Shown in pieces: positions 43,802-52,511 of a DNA stretch of 64,000 bases. Each line of letters begins with the position of its first letter. Position 1 is the stretch's first letter. Source of the DNA: Paenibacillus_E qinlingensis (lineage in GTDB: Bacteria; Bacillota; Bacilli; Paenibacillales; NBRC-103111); NCBI RefSeq assembly GCF_028746185.1, contig NZ_JAQIVH010000011.1:1-64000 (forward strand), given 5' to 3'. Position numbers and translations under genes: made by a program. The notes under the pieces were generated by a model. That model had not been told where the DNA came from. It saw nothing but the letters and a program-made list of their open reading frames with translations, and ran no database searches.

Positions 43802-45073
43802 ATGAGTAAAAAATGCGAAAAGACAATTTTCCTATCAGATTGTCAGTCATTCTATGCAAGCGTTGAAAAGGCTACTCATCCTGGTCTTGATAATTTACCT
43901 GTTGTTGTAGCTGGAGATCCGGCCAGGAGATCAGGAATTATTTTGGCGGCATGTCCTATTGCAAAAGGTTTTGGCATTACTACAGCCCAACGTCTTGGTG
44001 AAGCCTTACAACTTTGCCCAAATGCTATTGTAATGCGTCCGCACATGCAGCGCTATATTGACGTATCGCTTGCGATAACAGGTATATACGAAAAATATAC
44101 TGATCTCGTAGAGATATTTTCAATCGATGAGCAGTTCTTGGACGTGACTGGTTCACTCAATCATTTTGGTTGTACGCCAGATGAACTGGCAGTAATGATT
44201 CAACAAAAAGTTGCTGCATCAATGAACATTCGAATTCGAGTAGGAATTGGACCGACTAAAATACTTGCAAAGCAGGCAACTGATAATTTCGCAAAGAAAA
44301 ATGCGAGTGGAATATTTACGCTAGGCAAGGATGATGTTGAGAGATTCCTATGGCCCTTATCCATTGATAAGATGTACGGAGTTGGTTCACGAATGACACG
44401 CCACTTTGTCGCTCTTGGTATGACAACAATAGGTCATGTGGCTAAAACCCCATTAGCGACACTAAAGCAGAAATTCCGTGCACGTTTCGGTAAACAATCC
44501 GATATTCAAGCGGAAGTCATGTGGAGAACGGCAAACGGATTAGACGATAGTCCTGTCACGCCTGGAACATTTGATATCGCACCAAAGTCAATTGGCCACG
44601 CTATGACGCTACCTCGCGATTATTTGACGGTTGAGGAGGTTGACATCGTACTACTGGAGTTAACGGAAGAAGTGTGCCGCGATGCTAGGTCGAAGGGATT
44701 TACAAGCGGGACAGTCCACGTTTTCTGTATGTGTTCGCCATATGACTCTCCAACAGGCTTCAGTCAACAACGTAAGATGCCACTGAACACAAATCATACA
44801 TTGAAAGTTTACGACTCAGTACGTAAAATATTTCGTCGCAATTGGAACGGATTGCCCGTTCGGAAGGTAGGCGTTACGCTGGGAACTCTTGCAGAGGAAG
44901 ACGTTACTCAACTTGACCTATTCGAAGATGTAACGAAATTGCGTGAACTTGATCGCGTAGTCGATGGCATAAAGGACCGTTTTGGTAATACAGCAATCAT
45001 TCGTGCTTCGAGTCTTATGAAGGCTGGATTAGCAACTGATAGGGCTGGTAAAATTGGGGGGCATTATAGATGA
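43802..45073 (+). CDS. uvrX: Y-family DNA polymerase, UvrX type
   Basis: A 423-residue translesion polymerase. Catalytic carboxylates are in FLSDCQSFYASVE (about residues 10-22) and SIDEQFLDVTG (about 106-116); GIGPTKILAKQATD and the HhH region MYGVGSRMTRHFVALG (thumb) follow. It resembles UvrX of SPbeta and the host UvrX/DinB relatives. No beta-clamp motif was confirmed, but QLDLFED (about residues 376-382) is a plausible C-terminal clamp-binding peptide. It is the second gene of the LexA-controlled operon and overlaps yolD by four bases. Confidence 0.92.
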   Translation: MSKKCEKTIFLSDCQSFYASVEKATHPGLDNLPVVVAGDPARRSGIILAACPIAKGFGITTAQRLGEALQLCPNAIVMRPHMQRYIDVSLAITGIYEKYTDLVEIFSIDEQFLDVTGSLNHFGCTPDELAVMIQQKVAASMNIRIRVGIGPTKILAKQATDNFAKKNASGIFTLGKDDVERFLWPLSIDKMYGVGSRMTRHFVALGMTTIGHVAKTPLATLKQKFRARFGKQSDIQAEVMWRTANGLDDSPVTPGTFDIAPKSIGHAMTLPRDYLTVEEVDIVLLELTEEVCRDARSKGFTSGTVHVFCMCSPYDSPTGFSQQRKMPLNTNHTLKVYDSVRKIFRRNWNGLPVRKVGVTLGTLAEEDVTQLDLFEDVTKLRELDRVVDGIKDRFGNTAIIRASSLMKAGLATDRAGKIGGHYR

Positions 45074-45444
45074 GCAAGAAACTAGAAATGAACGGTCTAT
45101 GGGAATCAAGTCGGATGATGCTTCCTCAACATAAAGAGTCCGCAATCAGAGTTCAGGAAGAAAAGCAATACATTCAGCGTCAAGTACTCGATGAGCAAGA
45201 AATTCATTTCATCTCTGCTACACTTAGCCAATCCCAAATTTACAAAAGAACTGTACAACTAACCGTATATGACAAATACCATCCACGTACTATTTCGGGT
45301 GTAGTGACGCGCAGCAAGCATGGAGAATTTCGTTTGGACACCATTGACCCGTTCAGTGGGGCAGAGGATTGGGATTGGATTAGATTTCAAGATGTACTGA
45401 AGGCGGAGCTTTGCAAAGAATGTGATGAGATTATTGATCAGTAG
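45070..45444 (+). CDS. YolD-like family protein
   Basis: A 124-residue YolD-like protein, a regular partner of UvrX/Y-polymerases. Recognised by WESSRMMLPQHKESAI (about residues 12-27), LTVYDKYHPRTISGVVTR and the C-terminal WDWIRFQDVLKAEL. Its N-terminal part is intrinsically polar. The ATGA overlap with the polymerase gene and the following terminator at 45493 close a three-gene SOS operon. Confidence 0.87.
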   Translation: MSKKLEMNGLWESSRMMLPQHKESAIRVQEEKQYIQRQVLDEQEIHFISATLSQSQIYKRTVQLTVYDKYHPRTISGVVTRSKHGEFRLDTIDPFSGAEDWDWIRFQDVLKAELCKECDEIIDQ

Positions 45445-45492
45445 AGTATCCCTACAATATGAGAAAAAATGAAGTGTTAATTTTACAAGAAG

Positions 45493-45518
45493 GCATCCAA
45501 TTGATGCTTTTTTATTTT
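45493..45518 (+). terminator. Terminator after yolD
   Basis: A short GCATC/GATGC stem (45493-45507) followed by a T-rich run. Confidence 0.6.
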
Positions 45519-45617
45519 TTTAAAATGTAGGTACGCAAAAGAAGGGTTCCAATATATGGTATGATCTATGTTAGAAGAGTATTGGAAATTATTTCTCTGA
45601 AGGAGGCTTTATTTTTG

Positions 45618-46964
45618 TTGGAATTTGATAATATTTTAGAAGCTAATTACCTCGAATATGAGGTTAATGAAAGTATTCTTATCTATAGTGGTGAATTTAT
45701 TCTAATCGTCAATGATGAGAAAGAACATTCTTTTATAGGTGAAGTAAGTTTAAACTGGCTTCCTAGTCCAATGCTTAGATTAAACGGAGCATCAATTCAT
45801 AGCCATAATGATTTTCACAATACAGACAATATGGAGCAGAACAAAGCCAAGATAAAAATCTCCGATTATTTTGTAGAAGATGTGTTTATAAGCGGAATTA
45901 GTCATAATTTATCTGGAAGTATAAACATTAAAGGTGAAATATTATCCTCCATATTGAAGAAGCAATCTAAAAAGGTTGCTTACATTAAGTGTGGGATTAC
46001 TAATCTTATCAATACTTTTGGTGGAGAGAACGTTAAATATAAAGAAGGTGGCGTTCGAAACAGGTTCAATATAAGTATTGATGGGTGGAATATTACTATA
46101 GACAAAAGACCAGATTACAAAGAGAAAAGGATATATGAAACACTCAAGAGTACGGGTGGTTATGCAATAACACATCTTTGTCAAATTAAAAGAGAAGATG
46201 GACAAGCTTTTGAAACGAAAGGTATTTCAGATTTGGAAGAAGCATTGCATTGGGCACTTTCTTTCGTTACAGGAAGACACGTCGGTATATGCTACCTTGA
46301 AGGTTATGATGAAAACGGTGAAGTTATCTGGAAGAAATATCAAACCCCTTCAATAGACAAATGGAGATATAGAAAAACTTGGTTTCCTGCTATGGATGAT
46401 AAGGCACTTTCCGAAATATTTCAGCTAATATATACCAAACTACAAGATGTATACTGGAAGAAAGTATTAACTAATGTTTTTAGCTGGTATCTTGAATGTC
46501 ATTCGGAAGGAATAATTGAAAATAAAATAGTTTCTAACCAAATTGCTTTAGAAACTTTGGCTTGGAGTTATCTTGTCGAAGAAAAGGGGATTCTGCAAGA
46601 ACAAGAATATAGTAAAAAGAGAGCATCGGATATTTTTCGTTTATTTATCCAACAATTTATTATAAATACGACGATTCCAAGCAATTTTCCATATTTAGAA
46701 GAAGTTCGAAAACTAAATTATTTTGATTCTGCGCATCTAATTACCGATTTTAGAAATAATGTTGTTCACCCGAAAAAAAAGGTGATATTTCAACCATTAC
46801 CGAATGATTTTAGTTTTTTTGTATTAAGATTAGGACTTCATTATGTTGAGCTTGGTCTTCTATTTATCATTGGATATAAAGGCAGATATCTTAATCAACT
46901 CTATTTTGGTTGGGATGGAATATATGACATCGTACCGTGGAGTGAGAATGTCTTGGAGAAGTAG
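45618..46964 (+). CDS. HEPN-like protein (ApeA-like?)
   Basis: A protein of about 448 residues. The first 280 residues are beta-rich; the rest is helical and contains ITDFRNNVVHPKKK (near residue 395), an R-x4-H motif typical of HEPN ribonuclease domains. This two-part layout (beta N-domain, HEPN C-domain) recalls ApeA-type abortive-infection proteins, but I cannot confirm it. The TTG start at 45615 or 45618 is chosen because GAAGGAGG is upstream. AT-rich coding and proximity to other HEPN-like genes and the SIR2-HerA pair suggest defence. Confidence 0.65.
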   Translation: MEFDNILEANYLEYEVNESILIYSGEFILIVNDEKEHSFIGEVSLNWLPSPMLRLNGASIHSHNDFHNTDNMEQNKAKIKISDYFVEDVFISGISHNLSGSINIKGEILSSILKKQSKKVAYIKCGITNLINTFGGENVKYKEGGVRNRFNISIDGWNITIDKRPDYKEKRIYETLKSTGGYAITHLCQIKREDGQAFETKGISDLEEALHWALSFVTGRHVGICYLEGYDENGEVIWKKYQTPSIDKWRYRKTWFPAMDDKALSEIFQLIYTKLQDVYWKKVLTNVFSWYLECHSEGIIENKIVSNQIALETLAWSYLVEEKGILQEQEYSKKRASDIFRLFIQQFIINTTIPSNFPYLEEVRKLNYFDSAHLITDFRNNVVHPKKKVIFQPLPNDFSFFVLRLGLHYVELGLLFIIGYKGRYLNQLYFGWDGIYDIVPWSENVLEK

Positions 46965-47022
46965 ATATTATAAGGGGAACCACTTAATCAGGAAAGTATC
47001 GTTGAAGATCATATTATCTTGT

Positions 47023-47095
47023 ATCGCTGTAGCGATAGGTGGACTAAGAATAACCACAGCGAATTATCCTGTGGTTATTTGTAAATCAATTTCTT
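47023..47095. repeat. Palindrome-hairpin repeat, copy 1
   Basis: Contains ATCGCTGTAGCGAT (perfect palindrome), then AGGTGGA, and a hairpin AATAACCACAG/CTGTGGTTATT. The same order (ATCGCTGGAGCGAT, AGGTGGA, CTACAGCGAGT-ACTGTGGTTAC) recurs at 49425-49523. The first copy overlaps the 3' end of the resolvase gene. Confidence 0.6.
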
Positions 47096-47687
47096 CATGT
47101 TCTTTAACTCTTCTGTAAAAGGTGTTCGGTTTCATATTTAACCTTTTCATACCTTCTGTAGCTGTAATTTGACCAGATTTCCAATGAGAGTACACGCCTA
47201 AAAATTCAAGAGTAATCTTTTGCTTTGGTCTTCCAAACTTAACACCATGACTCATAGCCACTTCAATTCCTTCAGCTTGACGTTGCTTTGTTTTCTTGCG
47301 CTCCTGTTCTGCAACGTAAGATAGCATGCTAAGGAATTGATCTTCGAGAAGCTTTCCTAGATCACCCATTGTTCGGAATTTGCGACTATCGAATAACGTC
47401 TCGTTCTCCAGAACAACAATGTCAGCATTTAGTTCTCGTGTAATGTGCTTCCACTCACGAATAATTCCATCATAATCGCGTCCTAGTCTGTCTAAAGCAT
47501 CAAGGTACAGAAGATCACCTTCTCGAATGATAAGGCGCATTGCTTGATATTGTGGGCGATTAAAGTCTTTTCCTGATTGCTTATCAACAAATGTGTATCG
47601 ATCTTGGATGCCAAGTTCTCGCATCTTTTTTAATTGTCTTTCTGTGTTCTGATCTTTGGTTGAAACTCGAACATAACCTAATTTCAT
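47064..47687 (-). CDS. Serine recombinase (resolvase/invertase family)
   Basis: A 207-residue small serine recombinase. The catalytic Ser is in YVRVSTKDQN (about residue 9); conserved LYLDALDRLGRDYDGI, a Ser-x-Arg-like FRTMGDLGKLLEDQ and AEQERKKTKQRQAEG (E helix) follow, and then a C-terminal HTH (TATEGMKRLNMKPNTFYRRVKEH). Length is normal, so it is probably active. AAGGGGTGAAAG precedes the ATG. Decayed relatives at 48890 and 50920 show that such elements have entered this region repeatedly. Confidence 0.9.
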   Translation of the reverse strand: MKLGYVRVSTKDQNTERQLKKMRELGIQDRYTFVDKQSGKDFNRPQYQAMRLIIREGDLLYLDALDRLGRDYDGIIREWKHITRELNADIVVLENETLFDSRKFRTMGDLGKLLEDQFLSMLSYVAEQERKKTKQRQAEGIEVAMSHGVKFGRPKQKITLEFLGVYSHWKSGQITATEGMKRLNMKPNTFYRRVKEHEEIDLQITTG

Positions 47688-47894
47688 GGACTTTCACCCC
47701 TTGGAATGATTTGGAATATGTCAAAAAGTATATCCTAAAAATAGGATATGTCAATTTGATGTTAAATACTTTTTGAAATAATGAATTGGGCGGTGATTTG
47801 CCTGTGTCAAAATGTTTACTTTTTGCAATAAGCAGCTTAGAGATATAAAATGTTTTAAGAGATTAATGGTATTTTTTTGTGAGGGTGATTATCT

Positions 47895-48716
47895 ATGAAA
47901 ATAGAACAATTGAAAAGAGAATACAGCATTAGACATTGGGCTGCTTATAAACCCTCTGAAGTTCAATATACCAAATTTATGCCGTTTGAAATTTTGGCAG
48001 CTCTAAAAATAGAAGATGTGTACACACAAGTTTTTAATGCAAGATCCTCTCTATTATTTATGGAAGTTGACGATTATGGGAAGATAGTTACTAATACCGA
48101 TCAAGCCCTTGTCTTTATAAGATCGAAATTTTTAATGGATGCTTTAGCATGTTATAACTATGCGATCGACTTATCTTGGCAGACCCTTTATTTGTATTAT
48201 GGAAATAATTCATACAATATTTTATTGAACAGGGATGAATACTACAAGGCATTGCAAGGATGTAATCATGAGGTTGTACGATATTATCTAAGATTAGCTA
48301 ATCAAAATAAGACAAATGTTTGCGTTACAGATTTTTTCAACAATCCTACAACACGAGAAGTTCGAGAGGCATATAACTATATAAAGCACAGGGGAACTTT
48401 CAATATAGAAGGGATGAAGAATGGTAATCATCGCTTTCCGTTGGAAATTAATGGGCTTGAACTTCAAATGGCTCATAGAGATACAATTGTGTTGGAAGAT
48501 TGGAAAAATAAATTAATAAATTTCGATATTAAGTTCCATGGTTATTTTAACAGCATAATAACTTCGATAATGTCCGCTGATTTTACGGATGGGATGGTAA
48601 CTGTGGGTAATGTTATAGGCTTGCTTGAACGTTTAGGGAAAGAAATTGACGGATTTGAGTCGATGGATATAACCAAACTTGGATTTAATATAGATGGGGT
48701 AAATTCTATCGACTAG
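47895..48716 (+). CDS. HEPN-like helical protein
   Basis: A 273-residue, helix-rich protein without signal peptide. The segment TREVREAYNYIKHRGTF (about residues 152-168) resembles the Tyr-Asn-x-x-Lys-His-Arg-Gly motif of some HEPN-type domains. No second domain is recognised. GAGGGTGA is well placed before the ATG. A similar YNxIKHG motif occurs in the gene at 49690-50751, so the two may be distant relatives. Function unknown; a role in defence is inference from motif and neighbourhood. Confidence 0.65.
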   Translation: MKIEQLKREYSIRHWAAYKPSEVQYTKFMPFEILAALKIEDVYTQVFNARSSLLFMEVDDYGKIVTNTDQALVFIRSKFLMDALACYNYAIDLSWQTLYLYYGNNSYNILLNRDEYYKALQGCNHEVVRYYLRLANQNKTNVCVTDFFNNPTTREVREAYNYIKHRGTFNIEGMKNGNHRFPLEINGLELQMAHRDTIVLEDWKNKLINFDIKFHGYFNSIITSIMSADFTDGMVTVGNVIGLLERLGKEIDGFESMDITKLGFNIDGVNSID

Positions 48717-48889
48717 TGCTGATAATATAGAGAGTGGGGATGCGTAAATATCAAAAATAGTTACGTCAGCTGCAATAATGCCATGAGGCTGTTCTTCTGC
48801 GACAGGACATCGGGGTCAACTTTGGTCGTAATATGTTGGATATGCCGACCCATTCAATTGCAAGCTTATTCAAGTGCCTGATGATATTC

Positions 48890-49138
48890 AACTAAGGGGA
48901 GACACTTTGTTTCAATTGATGACTCAATAGATAACACCACAAATGCAGGAAAAGCACTTTTTGGAATGTTGGCGGTTTTCGCGGAGTTGAACGAAATATT
49001 ACTGTTGAGCGCGCTCAAGCGGGGTTATCGGCGGCGAAGGCTAAATGATGGACGAATGTCAGTTATAAGAGGAAACTTGAACAAGCCCTGAAATTGTATG
49101 ACGCACAAACCCATACGATGGAGGAGATAGGGGATTAA
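48890..49138 (+). pseudogene. Serine recombinase remnant A
   Basis: The frame SIDDSIDNTTNAGKALFGML then AVFAEL, a frameshift, then ERNITVERAQAGLSAAKA, and near the end KLEQALKLYDAQTHTMEEI are the central and C-terminal blocks of a resolvase/invertase protein. The catalytic N-terminus is lost and small indels break the frame. The remaining part of 48717-49689 holds only hairpins, a copy of the palindrome repeat and an open scrap (reverse strand) with HSAAIQAVIQSLPVVEGQC. Confidence 0.8.
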
Positions 49139-49424
49139 CTAGCGTTAAGAGGGTAACTCTGTATAGGACAATTAGTTAACGAAAAGATACAGTAACCTAA
49201 AGTACTCAAAAACTCCACCTCATTTTAACAGGTGGAGTTTTTCCTATATTAACTATTGCCTTCATTAAAAGCTTCTCCAATCTAGTGTGAACTGAAGCTT
49301 TTTATTGTCGAGTTGAATTACTTTCATCTCAAGTATTAAGTCTTGCGAGTCCTACGATGCGCTTAGTGTTAAAAATTTGCGATAGGGCTGAATCGATAGA
49401 AGTTTGAAATTCAATAAATCGCAT

Positions 49425-49523
49425 CGCTGGAGCGATAGGTGGATGGCTATGAAATTGCGAAAAAATTATTGTGCTGCTGAACAAATGAAAGTAGCTACAG
49501 CGAGTTGTACTGTGGTTACTTAT
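49425..49523. repeat. Palindrome-hairpin repeat, copy 2
   Basis: ATCGCTGGAGCGAT, AGGTGGA and, after a longer insert than in copy 1, CTACAGCGAG with ACTGTGGTTAC. Same orientation as the copy at 47023, about 2.4 kb away. Confidence 0.55.
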
Positions 49524-49689
49524 GAATTTCCCCCTACTGTGATCTAAGCCGTATTAGACCACAAGTATCGGGGCAAAGTTAATCAGAAGCGCTTTTATTC
49601 TCAGAAATTCCCGCACACTGTCCCTCTACGACAGGCAATGATTGAATAACTGCTTGAATGGCAGCTGAATGTTTAGTGAGCAAGTAATG

Positions 49690-50751
49690 CTAAATGTAAT
49701 TGGCATCGTTTGTAATTATATCTCTTATTATTTGCTCTTCCTCAGTAATCAGGTTACCAGGTCTAAGTAATAAGCTTAGCCTTTTGTTTCCTTGGGAGAA
49801 CGACAAGTATGTTTTTACTAAATGTTTATACAAATAATCTATATCTTTTACAATATCAAACATTATCTTTGCTTGTTCAAGGTTGACACTCTCCCATGTG
49901 TGGGCAGGTGTTGCAAGTTTATGTGTATCGTATTTAACTTGCTCTGCAGGTGTTCTTTGCCCTTTAAGTTTATCATGAACAATCATCACAATTTCGAAGT
50001 AATTCTCATGTAATACTTCCTCATCTGCTCTTTCTATTGGAACACCTTCAATATTAACTTGTATTGGAAGAACAAAAGGGAAAACTGGAGAAAAGCCATG
50101 TTTTATCTTGTTATAAAAATCATAGTAGGTAACACTATCTTGATCTTTTCGTACAATTGATTCGCAGATTGGTAAGAATAATTCATAAATTAATTGTGAT
50201 GATACTTGTATTCCCTTCCAGATAGTTTCTCTTTCATCTTCGGTAATATTGTTAAAAATTCTATTAAGATCGAATTTGGCTTGAGGAAGTCTAAAAATTT
50301 GTTTTATTATTCGGGAATTTCCATTTGCAATTGAATTATAAAAGCCCATTGGATCAGAATAAGCTAAAAAATACTCTGATATTGATGTCCCATTTAGACT
50401 AAATTCCCGAACAGCAGAGCAAATGCCAGCAAATTCTTCAATGATCGTGCCGTATCGAAGAATCAAGTCACAGTAAAGAGCTTGCATTTTTATGTAATCC
50501 TGAATACCGTTGCACCTAGCAGATAATTCTTCAAAAGTATTATAAAGATCAGTAAACAGACCAGTGCGCTGTGAAATGCCATAATAATGTTTACTCCACA
50601 AAATCTCTAAGCTTACTTGATCTAAAACTTGAGAAGACTTCTGGAAATCGTCGATAGAATATGGAATTGGTGTAATGATAAGTGTTTTGGTTCCATTATT
50701 ATCGATTTCAGTTTCAATATTAAAATCAATATCGTATAGTGTGGTAATCAT
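49690..50751 (-). CDS. Large helical protein with YNKIKHG motif
   Basis: A 353-residue protein I cannot name. It is helix-rich and acidic, with YYDFYNKIKHGFSPVFP (near residue 210), which parallels YNYIKHRG in the gene at 47895 and may be a HEPN-like active-site region. The start is ATG 50751 behind GGAGGTACAA; the frame is open for 14 more codons. It stands between decayed recombinase sequences, consistent with a defence-type cargo gene brought by a serine recombinase element. Confidence 0.6.
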   Translation of the reverse strand: MITTLYDIDFNIETEIDNNGTKTLIITPIPYSIDDFQKSSQVLDQVSLEILWSKHYYGISQRTGLFTDLYNTFEELSARCNGIQDYIKMQALYCDLILRYGTIIEEFAGICSAVREFSLNGTSISEYFLAYSDPMGFYNSIANGNSRIIKQIFRLPQAKFDLNRIFNNITEDERETIWKGIQVSSQLIYELFLPICESIVRKDQDSVTYYDFYNKIKHGFSPVFPFVLPIQVNIEGVPIERADEEVLHENYFEIVMIVHDKLKGQRTPAEQVKYDTHKLATPAHTWESVNLEQAKIMFDIVKDIDYLYKHLVKTYLSFSQGNKRLSLLLRPGNLITEEEQIIRDIITNDANYI

Positions 50752-50919
50752 TTGTACCTCCATGTTTAGTGTTTTTAATTCATCTGAAGCCATTATTAGT
50801 ACTATGTTATGCTTGGTATATGTTGTTAGAGTATATAGGTCATTATAACTAGTTTATTCGACACGAGGAATACCTTGCCGAAATTTTGCAGATATGCAAG
50901 CGTAATGTGATCGGATATC

Positions 50920-51199
50920 TACGGAGAACGAAAGTTGGGCGAAAGATGATAGAATAGAACTACAAAAAAACCTAGATGCTTTGCGACAAGGTGATGTGTT
51001 CGTGGTTTATAAACTTATTGAGTTATATGAGATGCTTAATGCGCAAGGTGTTAGAACTGGTAAGCACTAATGACAGTTAAGAGACATCTACACTAACAGG
51101 GGAAGCCATGTTCAAGATAATTGTTAGCTGCTTCTAGTTACAGAGATCGAAGAGATGACAGGAGTAAAGAAAACGACTCTTTATCGAGCGATAAATGAG
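50920..51199 (+). pseudogene. Serine recombinase remnant B
   Basis: ISTENESWAKDDRIELQKNL then DALRQGDVFVVYKL is the resolvase N-domain block normally followed by DRLGRS; the middle is deleted, and the C-terminal HTH survives as VTEIEEMTGVKKTTLYRAINE (split). A second, independent relic in the same 4-kb region. Confidence 0.7.
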
Positions 51200-51374
51200 A
51201 GTCTATGTTCTTATGTCATCAGTAGTCATTTTGATAAAGTGATAATTTCAAAACTATAGTACGCTGAGATGGGAAATGTTACAATAAATGTACTTTGGAA
51301 AAAAGTAGAAATACAATAAATGTTCATGATTCTATAGCTGTTAATAAAATAGTTTGAAGGTGAGATTTTTGACC

Positions 51375-52511
51375 ATGAAGTTTCAGAATAATACGCTATT
51401 TGAGAAAGTGAAAAAATATATCGAATCTGGAAATATCCATTTTTTAATTGGCTCGGGTGCATCGATAAAGGCAATTAGAACTCTTGGTAATCTTGAAAAT
51501 GATTTAACAATGTTTATTCGTGATTTTCAGATAAGTAAAGAAAATAGTGTTAGAGACTCTATCATAAGTATGATTAATGTTTTTTTGAATGACGTAAAAA
51601 TGCCAAATAATCAACTAATAGAAAGTATAATTAACAATAATCATGTAATGACTGAAGGGGTTAAAGAAACATTAGAATCATATATGAAATTTTTGAAAGT
51701 TATCTATCAGTTAATGCTTACGAGAGGTTCAGATAGATTACCTAAAAAAATGAATGTTTTCACAACAAATTATGATTTGTTTTTAGAGTTTGCATTAGAA
51801 AATTTAAGAATACCATACAATGATGGTGGCATTGGGGTGTTTTATAGATATTTTAGTAGTAAAAATTTTCAAAAGAGAATTTTTAAGTTGAGTGAATCAT
51901 ACTCCTACCAATATGAGGAGCCGTTAATTAATATTATTAAATTACATGGTTCTGTAAATTGGAATTTTGATAGTGAGACAGATTCAATACGCATTGCAAA
52001 TAATGTTGCTATTCCTGAAGTTACTGATGAATTTCTTGATGAGTACGCATACTTTAGGCAAGATGTTAATTTGCCAATTATACTACCGACAAAACAGAAA
52101 TTTGTTAGAACGTTAATGGAACATACATACTATGACTTGTCACGTCTGTATTCTAACGAATTAGAAAGAGAGCAGAGTGTATTGTTTACCTTTGGTTTTT
52201 CTTTTGAGGATGAACACATAAGATCAATAACACAAAGGGCATTGAGCAACCCGTACTTAACTTTGTTAATCTTCCCATATAGTTTTGAGGATGAGCAAAG
52301 ATTATTAAGGTATTTTAATTTATTTACAAATGTTAAAGTCGTCAGAATCCAAGAAATAACAAATGAAGAAGATGATGGGAATAAAGAGTATTCACTAATC
52401 TTCGCGAACAATGAAATGGACAGAACGAGGAGAGTAAATATTGATTTCCAGGTCTTTATCGATACTTTTAGTTTTTTGCTTAATATGGTTTCCGAAAGAA
52501 AGGTGTTTTAA
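51375..52511 (+). CDS. SIR2-like protein of a SIR2-HerA defence pair
   Basis: A 378-residue SIR2-family NADase-like protein. The NAD-binding motif is HFLIGSGASIKA (residues about 24-35); NVFTTNYDLFLEFAL (about 128-142) supplies Asn/Asp, and IKLHGSVNW (about 191-199) the catalytic His. Defence-type SIR2 proteins deplete NAD+ after phage infection. ATG 51375 is chosen, with AAGGTGAG about ten bases before it. Its TAA overlaps the herA-like ATG by one base (TAATG), so the two proteins are coupled. Confidence 0.88.
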   Translation: MKFQNNTLFEKVKKYIESGNIHFLIGSGASIKAIRTLGNLENDLTMFIRDFQISKENSVRDSIISMINVFLNDVKMPNNQLIESIINNNHVMTEGVKETLESYMKFLKVIYQLMLTRGSDRLPKKMNVFTTNYDLFLEFALENLRIPYNDGGIGVFYRYFSSKNFQKRIFKLSESYSYQYEEPLINIIKLHGSVNWNFDSETDSIRIANNVAIPEVTDEFLDEYAYFRQDVNLPIILPTKQKFVRTLMEHTYYDLSRLYSNELEREQSVLFTFGFSFEDEHIRSITQRALSNPYLTLLIFPYSFEDEQRLLRYFNLFTNVKVVRIQEITNEEDDGNKEYSLIFANNEMDRTRRVNIDFQVFIDTFSFLLNMVSERKVF

